Shown here: piece after piece, positions 1 through 6,682 of the stretch
How the letters are laid out: the number at the start of each line of letters is the position of its first letter
Numbering within the stretch: position 1 is the first letter of the stretch
Assembly (NCBI GenBank): GCA_017547975.1
Contig: JAFYNU010000343.1
Location: 1-8,510, forward strand
Origin: Clostridia bacterium
GTDB taxonomy: Bacteria; Bacillota; Clostridia; Oscillospirales; QAMX01
Length of the DNA: 8,510 nucleotides
Direction of reading: 5' to 3'
Program-made: the position numbers and the translations under genes
The notes under the pieces: model-generated
What the model was told of the DNA's origin: nothing
Seen by the model: the letters and a program-made list of their open reading frames with translations, nothing else
Database searches by the model: none

Positions 1-831
1 GCTTGCCACGGTGGGGAAGTTGCCGTCGATGACCATCTGCTCTTCCACGCAGAGGATGTGCTTGAGACCCATCCGGCGAAGAACCTCGGGGACCAAACGG
101 TAACCCGAACCATGGAGCGGGGTATAGATGACCTTGAAATCGTCGGCGGCTTTTTTCACCGCATCGGGATTGATGGCGCAGGAAAGGATCTGGTTGAGGA
201 AGTATTCGTCCTCCCCCTTGTCCAGGATGGTGATCATGCCGGAAGCAACCGCTTCATCGTAATCGGCACGCTTGACGTCGGCAAAGATATCCAGAGAATC
301 GATGTAGGCCGAAACCTTGCTTGCGGCGGCGGGGGACAGCTGTGCGCCGTCTTCGCCGTAAACCTTGTAGCCGTTGTATTCCTTGGGATTGTGGCTGGCG
401 GTGATATTGATGCCGGCGAAGTAGCCGTTGCGGCGGATGGCGAAGGAGAGCTCCGGAGTGGGGCGCAGTTCGTCAAAGAGATAAACCTTGATGCCTTCGG
501 CGGCCAGCACTTCGGCGGAAATCCGGGCAAACAGGGGGGAGTTGTTGCGGCTGTCGTAGGCGATGGCGCAACCCTTTTCGCAGGCTTCCTTGCCGTTTTC
601 GGCAATGTAGAGAGCCAGACCCTTGGTAGCCCATGCCACGGTGTAGATATTCATGCGGTTGAGACCGGCGCCCATGATGCCGCGCAGACCGGCGGTGCCA
701 AAAGAAAGGGGGGCGTAGAAGGCATCCTTGATGGCCTTCTCATTCCCTTCCATGGCCAAAAGCTCCGCCTTGGAATCGGCATCCAGACCGGCGTAGTTCA
801 ACCACTGCTGATATTTTTCAAATACTGTCAT
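1..831 (-). CDS. pgcA: Phosphoglucomutase/phosphomannomutase (alpha-D-phosphohexomutase family), N-terminal 277 residues, cut by the window edge
   Basis: The enzyme interconverts hexose-6-phosphate and hexose-1-phosphate in the cytoplasm through a phosphoserine. Seen: an open minus-strand frame from an ATG at 829-831 to base 1 with no stop, 277 codons. GTAGLRG (residues 45-51) followed by GAGLNRMN fits the start of domain 1. TASHNP (144-149) carries the phosphoserine, Ser146. TPLHGSG (237-243) is a conserved loop further along. Family knowledge: PgcA-type mutases run to roughly 560-580 residues, so about half is missing, including the C-terminal phosphate-binding domain. The gene starts 12 bases after the galE stop, and the AAAGG ribosome site (841-845) overlaps that stop codon, so co-transcription and translational coupling are likely. 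The pairing with galE suggests that it feeds glucose-1-phosphate into, or takes it from, UDP-glucose metabolism. The preferred sugar (glucose or mannose) cannot be told from this half. Confidence 0.93.
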   Translation of the reverse strand, partial: MTVFEKYQQWLNYAGLDADSKAELLAMEGNEKAIKDAFYAPLSFGTAGLRGIMGAGLNRMNIYTVAWATKGLALYIAENGKEACEKGCAIAYDSRNNSPLFARISAEVLAAEGIKVYLFDELRPTPELSFAIRRNGYFAGINITASHNPKEYNGYKVYGEDGAQLSPAAASKVSAYIDSLDIFADVKRADYDEAVASGMITILDKGEDEYFLNQILSCAINPDAVKKAADDFKVIYTPLHGSGYRLVPEVLRRMGLKHILCVEEQMVIDGNFPTVAS

Positions 832-843
832 AGATAACTGCCT

Positions 844-1860
844 TTACTTCTGATATCCGTTGGGATTCTGGGCCTGCCAGTTCCAAAGGTCTTTGCACAT
901 ATCGTATACGTCGCGCTTGGTCTTGAAGCCAAGTTCCTTTTCGGCCAGGGAGGCATCGGCATATACTTCGGCGATGTCACCGGGACGGCGGGGAGAAATG
1001 ACGTAGGGGATTTCACGGCCGGAAGCTTCTTCAAAGGCTTTGACCATTTCCAGAACCGAGGTGCCCTGGCCGCTGCCCAGGTTGTAGGTGTAAACGCCGT
1101 TGCCATCGGTGATCTTGCCCAGAGCCAGAACGTGGCCATCGGCCAGGTCGCAGACGTGGATGTAGTCCCGGACACCGGTGCCGTCACGGGTGGGATAGTC
1201 GTTGCCGAAGACCGACAGGCGTTCCCGCTTGCCGCTGGCGACCTGAGCCACGAAGGGCATAAGGTTGTTGGGGATGCCGGCGGGGTCTTCGCCGATGCGG
1301 CCGGAGGGGTGAGCACCCACCGGGTTGAAGTAACGCAGAAGGGCTACAGCCAGTTCGGGATCGGCATGGCAGGTGTCGCGGATGATCTGTTCGCACATGA
1401 TCTTGGTCCAGCCGTAGGGGTTGGTGGTGACGTAGGCGAAGGACTGCTCGTTCACCGGCATTTCCTTGACCGAGCTGTAAACCGTGGCGGAGGAGGAATA
1501 AACCAGCTTCTTTACGCCAAACTTCTTCATGGTTTCAAGCAGGGCAATGGTGCCGAAGACGTTGCAGTGATAGTATTCCAGGGGCTTTGCCACCGATTCG
1601 CCAACCGCCTTGAGAGCGGCGAAGTGAATAACGGCATCGGGCTTTTCCGCCGCAAAGATTTCTTCCATGGCGGGTTTGTCAAGAATGTCCTTTTCGTAGA
1701 AGGTGATCTTTTTGCCGGTGAGCTCTTCCACACGCTTGACCGCTTCGTAGGAGCTGTTGTCCAGATTGTCGATGACGCAGACGTCGTAGCCTGCTTCCAG
1801 AAGAGCAACACAGGTGTGGCTGCCGATATACCCGGCGCCGCCGGTAACCAAAACTTTCAT
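844..1860 (-). CDS. galE: UDP-glucose 4-epimerase
   Basis: This cytoplasmic NAD-dependent enzyme interconverts UDP-galactose and UDP-glucose in the Leloir pathway. Seen: 338 residues, the same length as E. coli GalE. The Rossmann motif GGAGYIGSH is at 7-15. SSSAT is at 122-126, with Ser124 as the catalytic hydroxyl. Tyr149 and Lys153 (in NPYGWTK) form the YxxxK pair, at the same numbers as the E. coli enzyme. RYFNPVGAHP (176-185) and RRPGDIAEVYAD (291-302) are typical substrate-side segments. A longer frame opens at 1935, but that ATG lies inside the predicted promoter. The ATG at 1858-1860 has GGAGGT just upstream and begins the canonical MKVLVTGG. Residue 299 is Val where E. coli has Tyr, which may widen the sugar pocket. 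The gene is first in an operon with the mutase gene downstream. Confidence 0.97.
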   Translation of the reverse strand: MKVLVTGGAGYIGSHTCVALLEAGYDVCVIDNLDNSSYEAVKRVEELTGKKITFYEKDILDKPAMEEIFAAEKPDAVIHFAALKAVGESVAKPLEYYHCNVFGTIALLETMKKFGVKKLVYSSSATVYSSVKEMPVNEQSFAYVTTNPYGWTKIMCEQIIRDTCHADPELAVALLRYFNPVGAHPSGRIGEDPAGIPNNLMPFVAQVASGKRERLSVFGNDYPTRDGTGVRDYIHVCDLADGHVLALGKITDGNGVYTYNLGSGQGTSVLEMVKAFEEASGREIPYVISPRRPGDIAEVYADASLAEKELGFKTKRDVYDMCKDLWNWQAQNPNGYQK

Positions 1861-1864
1861 AATG

Positions 1865-1870
1865 ACCTCC
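1865..1870 (-). promoter_or_regulatory. Ribosome binding site of galE, fixes the start
   Basis: On the minus strand GGAGGT sits four bases before the ATG at 1858-1860. It supports this start over the in-frame ATG at 1933-1935, which has no such site. Confidence 0.85.
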
Positions 1871-1925
1871 AAAAAAATAAAATGGTTGCAATCATAGAAA
1901 GGAAATGCTAAAATGAACCTATCTA

Positions 1926-1954
1926 AGTATAGCATAAATCAAAGCCGTGTTCAA
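1926..1954 (-). promoter_or_regulatory. Sigma-A-type promoter for galE and the mutase gene
   Basis: On the minus strand TTGAAC (1954-1949) and TATACT (1931-1926) are separated by exactly 17 bases. They match the -35 and -10 consensus at 4 and 5 of 6 positions. Transcription should begin near 1919, giving an AT-rich leader of about 60 bases before galE. No operator or riboswitch was recognised in that leader. Confidence 0.7.
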
Positions 1955-1986
1955 GTCCGAAGAGGGGTACAAATCAAGAACATTTT

Positions 1987-2015
1987 TTGACCGTTGCTCC
2001 CCAAATGAATGAAAT
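1987..2015 (+). promoter_or_regulatory. Possible weak promoter for the nitroreductase-lipoprotein pair
   Basis: TTGACC (1987-1992) is a good -35 box. At 17 bases spacing the -10 candidate is TGAAAT (2010-2015), only 4 of 6. This gap of about 30 bases to the start codon is the only space left for a promoter between this gene and the divergent galE promoter, but the -10 match is poor. Confidence 0.35.
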
Positions 2016-2042
2016 ACGGCGGAGAGAGAAAGGAAGGACTAT

Positions 2043-2603
2043 ATGAACGAAAGCATCAAACTGATTCTGAACAGACAGAGCGTGAGAAGCTACGAAGCCA
2101 AGCCGGTGGCCCCGGAAGACGTGGAGATCATTCTGGAATGCGGCAAGTATGCGGCCACCGCCATGGGTCTGCAACCCTGGCATTTTACCGTGGTGAGAAG
2201 CCGGGAGAAGCTGGATAAGATTACCGCCGAAAACAAGCGCATCATGCTGGAAAGCGGAGACGAACGAATCAAGGCCATGGTAAATGATCCTTCCTTCGAT
2301 AATTTCCGGGGTGCTCCCATGGCAATCCTGGTTTCCGGAGAGATCAATACCCCCTCTGCCCAGGCTGATTGTGCCATTGCCACCGAAAATATGGCCCTGG
2401 CCGCCAACGCACTGGGGATTGCCAGCCTGTTTATCGGGTCCTTCGCCCCTGCCTTTGACGGGGAGAAAAAGGAGGAATTGAAAAAGGAGTTTGGCATTCC
2501 GGAAGGATACAAGCCCTACTACGCTCTCTCCCTGGGTTATCGGAAGGGTGAACTGGAAGAACGCAAGCCCCGCCGGGAAAACCTGGTGAACTACGTGGAT
2601 TGA
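2043..2603 (+). CDS. Nitroreductase family FMN-dependent oxidoreductase
   Basis: Proteins of this family bind FMN at a dimer interface and pass electrons from NAD(P)H to nitro compounds, quinones, flavins or unknown natural substrates. Seen: 186 residues, a usual length for short members. The N-terminal RQSVRSY (11-17) is the FMN-phosphate-binding signature. QPWHF (44-48) is the 'xPxxW/H' segment near the flavin. GIASLFIG (125-132) and LSLGYRK (162-168) fit the later flavin-binding loop and the last strand. The start has AAGGAAGGA about 6 bases upstream. The gene faces away from galE and is followed after 41 bases by a lipoprotein gene in the same direction, so the two are probably one transcript. 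The real substrate cannot be read from the sequence. Confidence 0.9.
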   Translation: MNESIKLILNRQSVRSYEAKPVAPEDVEIILECGKYAATAMGLQPWHFTVVRSREKLDKITAENKRIMLESGDERIKAMVNDPSFDNFRGAPMAILVSGEINTPSAQADCAIATENMALAANALGIASLFIGSFAPAFDGEKKEELKKEFGIPEGYKPYYALSLGYRKGELEERKPRRENLVNYVD

Positions 2604-2627
2604 ATCGGAATTATATTCCAAAAGAAG

Positions 2628-2634
2628 AAAGGAG
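2628..2634 (+). promoter_or_regulatory. Ribosome binding site of the lipoprotein gene, fixes the start
   Basis: AAAGGAG lies ten bases before the ATG at 2645. The longer in-frame reading from 2600 begins inside the nitroreductase gene's end and would place charged residues before the signal peptide. Confidence 0.8.
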
Positions 2635-2644
2635 AACTCCAGCA

Positions 2645-3199
2645 ATGAACCGAAAGATTGTTTCCCTGGTTTTACTTATGAGCTTGTCCATTTTGTTGCT
2701 TACCGCCTGTACCGGAAAGACCCCCGATCAGATCGCCAAGGAAGAAAAGGGAAAGATTACCCTGGAAAACGTCGACTGGAGTTTTGCAGTGGAAGGTGCC
2801 GAACAAAACGAATACACCCTGGCAGAGGCCAAGGAGCATGAGCTCAGCAAGCTGATAACCACCTGCATTATCACCAATAGTGACGGGACCGGCGAATCGG
2901 TTGCCGGGAGCGGCCCCACCAGCCTGCGAGTGGACGGCATTCTCCTGAAGGAGTTTTTGGCCGACGTGGGTCGTCCCGATGCCACCGGGGTGACCTATTA
3001 CGGTTATGACGTGTATGGCGAGGAAATGAGCTATACCCTGACCCCGGACGAACTGGAAAACGATACCATCGTGATCGGCTGGATCTGCAACATCGATAAG
3101 CTCCTGCCCGATACCACTACCTATGTGGGAATTTTTGGGCCAAACGCCTCCACTACCTTTGTTGCTTGTACCTCCCTAAGCAAGATCGTGATTGAATAA
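2645..3199 (+). CDS. Lipoprotein with a sulfite-oxidase-like (molybdopterin-binding-type) fold, function unknown
   Basis: Seen: 184 residues. The N-terminus is a type II signal peptide: a short basic start (MNRK), a hydrophobic run, and the lipobox LTAC with Cys22 as the lipid-bearing residue. The protein would be anchored outside the membrane. The mature part resembles, by eye, the oxidoreductase molybdopterin-binding domain of sulfite oxidase. WSFAVEG (45-51) matches the usual 'W.L.V.G' opening, Cys74 in ITTCIITN sits where that family has its Mo-ligand Cys, and DGILLKEFL with GVTYYGYDVY (115-124) and the closing LSKIVIE follow the usual order. It is much shorter than a working enzyme of that family. 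Whether it binds any cofactor is open. It follows the nitroreductase gene by 41 bases, so an extracytoplasmic redox partnership is possible but not shown. Confidence 0.75.
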   Translation: MNRKIVSLVLLMSLSILLLTACTGKTPDQIAKEEKGKITLENVDWSFAVEGAEQNEYTLAEAKEHELSKLITTCIITNSDGTGESVAGSGPTSLRVDGILLKEFLADVGRPDATGVTYYGYDVYGEEMSYTLTPDELENDTIVIGWICNIDKLLPDTTTYVGIFGPNASTTFVACTSLSKIVIE

Positions 3200-3280
3200 C
3201 CGCGCTGGTGACGAAGATGATTGTGAAATGTTCCGCAAAATAGCCCGTAACGGAATACGTACTACGAAAAAATGATAGAG

Positions 3281-3320
3281 AAACGGCAGGAATCGGGGAA
3301 CCGAAACCTGCCGTTTTGCG
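3281..3320 (+). terminator. Hairpin terminator between convergent operons
   Basis: A perfect 10-bp stem, AAACGGCAGG (3281-3290) with its complement (3307-3316), encloses an inner 4-bp stem closed by a GGAA loop. TTTT follows on the plus strand. On the minus strand a six-T run (3266-3271) lies about nine bases beyond the stem, so weak two-way action is possible. It sits 81 bases after the lipoprotein stop. Confidence 0.7.
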
Positions 3321-3360
3321 GTGTCATAGCGTTTTTAGAAGAAGAGACCTACAGATATGA

Positions 3361-3385
3361 CAAAAAATTATACAGACAGTATAAT
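3361..3385 (-). terminator. AU-rich hairpin with T-run at the end of the pseudouridine synthase gene
   Basis: ATTATAC (3367-3373) and GTATAAT (3379-3385) form a 7-bp stem with a 5-base loop. On the minus strand the stem runs straight into a run of Ts (3362-3367). It overlaps the last codons and the stop. The stem is nearly all A-T, so it may be weak and backed up by the hairpin at 3281-3316. Confidence 0.45.
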
Positions 3386-4243
3386 ACTTGCCATATCCTC
3401 CGGGAGCGGTGCCTGAATGACAATACGATCTGTAGAATATGGAAGGGTCAGGGATACGCGTTTTGCGTGGAGGGCCTGGCGGCAAAGCCCCAGGGAAAGA
3501 CCGTCGGGATTGTAGAGAGTATCCCCCAATAAGGGGTGGCCCAGGTGGGCGGAATGGACCCGGATCTGATGGGTCCGGCCGGTGAAAAGACGAAAGGACA
3601 CCACCGAAAAGCCATCCCGCACCTCCTCCCGGTGAGCCAGGGTCAGGGCCTGCTCTCCGGTGGAGGAAACGATGCGGCGCATTTCCTCCGGTGCTTCCCG
3701 GGTGATGGGGAGGTCGATTGCAATATCGCGGGGAAACGTTCCCTCCGCAAAGGCGGTATATTCCTTTACAATATTGCCCCGTTCGTGGAACCAATTGGCG
3801 GAAAGGGGATTTTTGGCGATCAGAACAATACCCGACGTGCCCAAATCCAGCCGATTCACCGCCCGAAACGTGAAGTCACGATCCTTGTAATAAGCCATGA
3901 CTCTCCCGGCCAGGGTGCCGTACACGTGAGCCCGGGAGGGATGTACCGGAATCATGGCATCCTTATTGACAGCCAGAAGATCCTCGTCCTCATAAAGGAT
4001 GGAGAGGGGGCCCTCCTCCGGGGCGATGGTGGTGCTGGTGGATTCCTCCGCCACTTCCACCGAAACGACGTCCCCGGCATGGATGGGGACGTTGGAGAAA
4101 ATCGGCCGGTCGTTGCACAAAAGCATACCCTGCCGTTTGATCATAACCAGCAGGGTATGGGAGATTCCTTTGTGACGCAGGAAATTTCCTGCTTTCATGC
4201 CGTCTTCCAAAGGGCCGACCGGAAAGGTCAGACGCCGTGTCAT
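3368..4243 (-). CDS. RluA-family 23S rRNA pseudouridine synthase (RluD-like)
   Basis: The enzyme turns a uridine in RNA, most likely 23S rRNA, into pseudouridine. Seen: 291 residues. An S4-like RNA-binding segment lies at about 15-65 (KAGNFLRHKGIS through HAGDVVSVEV). The catalytic domain follows: LYEDEDLLAVNKDAMIPVHPS (83-103), RLDLGTSG (131-138) with catalytic Asp133, and GRTHQIRVH (222-230), then HPLLGDTLY. The residue before RLD is Asn rather than the more common His. The ATG overlaps the stop of the upstream lipoprotein gene in an ATGA (4240-4243), and no clear ribosome site precedes it, so translation probably depends on coupling. Which uridine is modified cannot be told. It is the last gene of its operon. 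Confidence 0.93.
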   Translation of the reverse strand: MTRRLTFPVGPLEDGMKAGNFLRHKGISHTLLVMIKRQGMLLCNDRPIFSNVPIHAGDVVSVEVAEESTSTTIAPEEGPLSILYEDEDLLAVNKDAMIPVHPSRAHVYGTLAGRVMAYYKDRDFTFRAVNRLDLGTSGIVLIAKNPLSANWFHERGNIVKEYTAFAEGTFPRDIAIDLPITREAPEEMRRIVSSTGEQALTLAHREEVRDGFSVVSFRLFTGRTHQIRVHSAHLGHPLLGDTLYNPDGLSLGLCRQALHAKRVSLTLPYSTDRIVIQAPLPEDMASIILSV

Positions 4244-5238
4244 TCGATGACGTACTTGTTGTAGGCCGAGGTGGAAACAACACTCATGCGTTCCTGGGCT
4301 TCTTTGATGACTTTCTCAAACTTTTCCTGTTTGGCGTCGTTGGTGGCTACCGTGCTGAAGTAATCATCAAAGGGGAGGCGCTTGATGATGTAGAAACCAT
4401 AGTCGGTGACTACGACAGAGCTGATTTCGCCTTCTTCCAGGGCAAAGGCCGCGGTGATGAATTCCTTGGGAATATCGGCATCCTCCTTGCTGATGTAGGC
4501 GCTGTAACCATCAACCGGGGTAGCCGTGTATTTGTCGGCAAGATTGTGGAAGTCGCTACCGGTAACAGCCAGGGCACGGACCTTCTTGGCAAGCTCCTTC
4601 TGCTCGGCGATGGAGGTGGAGTCCAGGGTTTCGCCCGATTCCAGATCGAAGCTGGAGAGGAGGATATATTCCACGTTGACGTAATTGTCCTTGAAGGTTT
4701 CGGTGGCCGCCGCCAGTTCATCGGCAGTCAGCGCCATAGGACCGCCCTCTTCCACCAGGAATCCCTCCACCTTTTTGGCAAGGAGCTGATTCTGAAGCAT
4801 CTGACGGTAGGTCTTGTCGGAAACGTTCAGGGAGTTGAGGAATTTAACGTATGAGGCGTTGTCGCCAATATTGGCAATAACGGTATCCACCTGAGTTTCT
4901 ACCAGCTCCATCTCTTTTTCGCTGAATTCCAGGTCATATTCCCGGGCCAGCATCAGGGTGGCGTAGTCGATGAGAATCTGCTCGTAAGCAAGCTTCTTCA
5001 CCACTTCGCCCAGAGTCTGTCCGTCAAATTCTTCCACCTCGGCGGAATAATCCAGAGCACCTTCGTAATAGAGCTCCAGCATGGAGGTGGAAACATAGGC
5101 GTAGTAGTTCATAATTTCTTCGGTGATGATATTGCCGTCCACCGTCAGAAGGGTGGATGAAGAACCGCAGGAACAGCAGGAAACTGCCAGAACCAGGGCG
5201 AGAAGCAGGGAAAGAATGGGTTTGATATATTTTTTCAT
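4240..5238 (-). CDS. PrsA/SurA-like peptidyl-prolyl isomerase (parvulin) lipoprotein, probable extracytoplasmic chaperone
   Basis: Seen: 332 residues. An N-terminal type II signal peptide (MKKYIKP, a leucine-rich run, then AVSCCSCG) anchors it outside the membrane. Cys21, 22 and 24 all lie at the lipobox, so the exact lipidated Cys is unsure. Residues about 30-185 are helical and charged, like the chaperone domain of SurA/PrsA. Residues about 188-288 follow the parvulin pattern: VEYILL, a long helix, TGSDFHNLADKYT (227-239), IPKEFITAAFALEEGEISSVV, and TDYGFYIIK (278-286). The two histidines usually found in 'HIL' and 'YHI' are Tyr191 and Tyr283 here, so isomerase activity may be reduced or lost. 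GGAGGC lies five bases before the start. The gene begins 16 bases after the oxidoreductase stop and overlaps the next gene by four bases. Confidence 0.88.
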   Translation of the reverse strand: MKKYIKPILSLLLALVLAVSCCSCGSSSTLLTVDGNIITEEIMNYYAYVSTSMLELYYEGALDYSAEVEEFDGQTLGEVVKKLAYEQILIDYATLMLAREYDLEFSEKEMELVETQVDTVIANIGDNASYVKFLNSLNVSDKTYRQMLQNQLLAKKVEGFLVEEGGPMALTADELAAATETFKDNYVNVEYILLSSFDLESGETLDSTSIAEQKELAKKVRALAVTGSDFHNLADKYTATPVDGYSAYISKEDADIPKEFITAAFALEEGEISSVVVTDYGFYIIKRLPFDDYFSTVATNDAKQEKFEKVIKEAQERMSVVSTSAYNKYVIE

Positions 5239-5254
5239 GAATGCCTCCGAGCGT

Positions 5255-6568
5255 TTATTTCTTCATGCAAAATTCGCGGTAAAGGGGGAGATAGGTTTCG
5301 CTGTCCCGGATGACACAGCCGGTAACCGAGCCGGCACGCATCAGTTCGGTGCATTTGCTGCAGGCAATGCAGACCTTCTTTTCGTCAAAGGTGCCTTCCT
5401 TCAATTCCCGAGGGAAGTCGGGATAGGCAAAGCTTCCGCGGCCGAAACCAACGAAGGCGGCATCGCCGTTTTCCACCAGGGCGGCAGCTGCCGGGATGGC
5501 ATACTGACGCAGGTAGGAGAGACCGGAAGCCACAAAGTCCATATCGGGGAACCGATGGGACAATTCCGAAACACCCTGGATCATGCGGGCAACCCCTTCC
5601 AGCGGATGCTCGGCGGGGGTGTAGCCGCCCAGGTTGTAAGGACGGTTGACGTGAGGGTTAACGTAAGGATTCCCCATGGACATGTTCACCAGACGAACAC
5701 CCAGGTCGTGCAGGGCTTCCATAACGACGAAAAGCTCGCTGGGGTCCCGCTTGGTGCTTCCTTCCACCAGGTCGGTGCCGAAACCGAAGGGATAGGGGAA
5801 GGCGTCGTAGAGATTCAGGCGGGTGGTTTTGATAAAGTCCTTGCCGGTGGCGGCGTTGGCGGCGGCCACGCCGTTGCGAAGGAGACGGGAGCGATTTTCC
5901 AGCGATCCGCCGTATTCGCCCGGACGGTTGTAGGCCGACATGAGCTCACTGTTGAGATAGCGGTGGCAGCATTTGACGTCAATACCGTCAAACCCGGCGG
6001 CCTCGGAAAGCTTGGCGGTCTGGTAGAAGCAATCCTCCAACCGGCGAAGTTCTCCATCGGTGATGATGCGGGAGGGATCGATGGGGTTGTCCTTTTCGAA
6101 GAGGGGGTTATTGTAGGCGATGATGGGAGCGGGGACGCCCTCCGGCTTGGAATAGCGGCCGGAATGGGTGGCCTGCAGGATGATCTTGGGGGCAAAACCA
6201 TTTTTGGCCATGCCGACCTTTTTGATCTGATCCACCAGGCGGGCAAAGCTGTCGAAGGTTTTTTCGTTGAGCCAGGGCTGACGGGGATTGGCCCGGGCTT
6301 CCGGAGTGATGGCCACGGCTTCAAACCAGATCAGGCCGACGCCGCCTTCGGCATAGCGCAGATAACGGCGAACCGAAAGATCGCCGATGTCCCCTTCGGT
6401 GCTGCCGTCACAGCCTTCCATGGGTTGGAAAACCAGACGATTTTCAAACCCGGCGTGAGGGGTGTGCAAAATTCCGGTATTGTCGGTGAAGGGCAGATAG
6501 AGGCCGAGGGATTTTGCTTTGGCTTCGATTTCCCCACGGGATTTATATGTATAGCTTTCGAATGGCAT
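5255..6568 (-). CDS. NADH:flavin oxidoreductase / Old Yellow Enzyme family protein with C-terminal four-Cys motif
   Basis: A cytoplasmic FMN TIM-barrel reductase, related to the N-terminal half of 2,4-dienoyl-CoA reductases. It probably reduces an activated C=C bond; the substrate is unknown. Seen: 437 residues. ENRLVFQPMEG (42-52) is the FMN-binding opening. LQATHSGRYS (131-140) holds the Q..H.GR motif. CHRYLNSELMSAYNRPGEYG (201-220), followed by GSLENRSRLL, is the active-site and phosphate-side signature. VGFGRGSFAYPDFPREL is the last FMN loop. The tail has Cys400, 403, 406 and 418 (CX2CX2CX11C), close to the 4Fe-4S motif of dienoyl-CoA reductases (CX2CX3CX11C), but the FAD/NAD(P)H domain that follows there is absent. 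The frame opens at 6679, yet GGAGGAA (6571-6577) before the ATG at 6566-6568 sets the start, and the upstream ATG lies at the predicted transcription start. First gene of a three-gene operon. Confidence 0.93.
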   Translation of the reverse strand: MPFESYTYKSRGEIEAKAKSLGLYLPFTDNTGILHTPHAGFENRLVFQPMEGCDGSTEGDIGDLSVRRYLRYAEGGVGLIWFEAVAITPEARANPRQPWLNEKTFDSFARLVDQIKKVGMAKNGFAPKIILQATHSGRYSKPEGVPAPIIAYNNPLFEKDNPIDPSRIITDGELRRLEDCFYQTAKLSEAAGFDGIDVKCCHRYLNSELMSAYNRPGEYGGSLENRSRLLRNGVAAANAATGKDFIKTTRLNLYDAFPYPFGFGTDLVEGSTKRDPSELFVVMEALHDLGVRLVNMSMGNPYVNPHVNRPYNLGGYTPAEHPLEGVARMIQGVSELSHRFPDMDFVASGLSYLRQYAIPAAAALVENGDAAFVGFGRGSFAYPDFPRELKEGTFDEKKVCIACSKCTELMRAGSVTGCVIRDSETYLPLYREFCMKK

Positions 6569-6570
6569 AT

Positions 6571-6577
6571 TTCCTCC
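6571..6577 (-). promoter_or_regulatory. Ribosome binding site of the Old Yellow Enzyme gene, fixes the start
   Basis: Minus-strand GGAGGAA sits just before the ATG at 6566-6568. The upstream in-frame ATG at 6677-6679 has no site of this kind and would add 37 residues that look unlike the family. Confidence 0.85.
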
Positions 6578-6595
6578 AAATAAGAAACAGAAGTC

Positions 6596-6624
6596 TTGAC
6601 AAATGGGGCAAAAACGAGTATTCT
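6596..6624 (+). promoter_or_regulatory. Promoter candidate for the D-2-hydroxyacid dehydrogenase
   Basis: A perfect -35 box TTGACA (6596-6601), a 17-base spacer and TATTCT (6619-6624, 4 of 6). Transcription would begin near 6631 and give a leader of about 140 bases before the ATG at 6773. No better plus-strand promoter was found closer to the gene. It lies inside the predicted leader of the divergent minus-strand operon. Confidence 0.55.
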
Positions 6625-6640
6625 GGAATTGGCCGAAGAT

Positions 6641-6657
6641 CTCTCCTAATAGGAGAG
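6641..6657. promoter_or_regulatory. Inverted repeat between two facing promoters, operator or leader hairpin
   Basis: CTCTCCT and AGGAGAG (7 bp, perfect) are separated by AAT. The element lies between the predicted plus start near 6631 and minus start near 6676. It could be a repressor site that controls both directions, or a hairpin in either leader. There is no T-run, so it is not a terminator. Confidence 0.5.
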
Positions 6658-6682
6658 GGGTAAACCTACAGCCATACAAGCT

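Noticed and set aside
58..837. A 259-codon plus-strand open frame over the mutase gene
   Set aside because: It is antisense to the phosphohexomutase frame, which carries TASHNP and GTAGLRG; it shows no family motif.
1132..1911. A 259-codon plus-strand open frame over galE
   Set aside because: It is the mirror of a gene that matches GalE residue by residue at the active site.
1974..2645. A 223-codon minus-strand open frame over the nitroreductase
   Set aside because: The plus strand has a ribosome site and the full nitroreductase signature; the minus frame has neither.
3272..3532. An 86-codon plus-strand open frame after the hairpin terminator
   Set aside because: It starts just before the terminator stem, has no ribosome site and runs antisense into the pseudouridine synthase gene.
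5123..6583. A 486-codon plus-strand open frame across the Old Yellow Enzyme gene
   Set aside because: It is antisense to a gene with clear FMN-enzyme motifs, has a Gly/Val-rich composition typical of a shadow frame, and no ribosome site.
6641..6657. A terminator at the inverted repeat
   Set aside because: No T-run follows on either strand, and it lies between two promoters.
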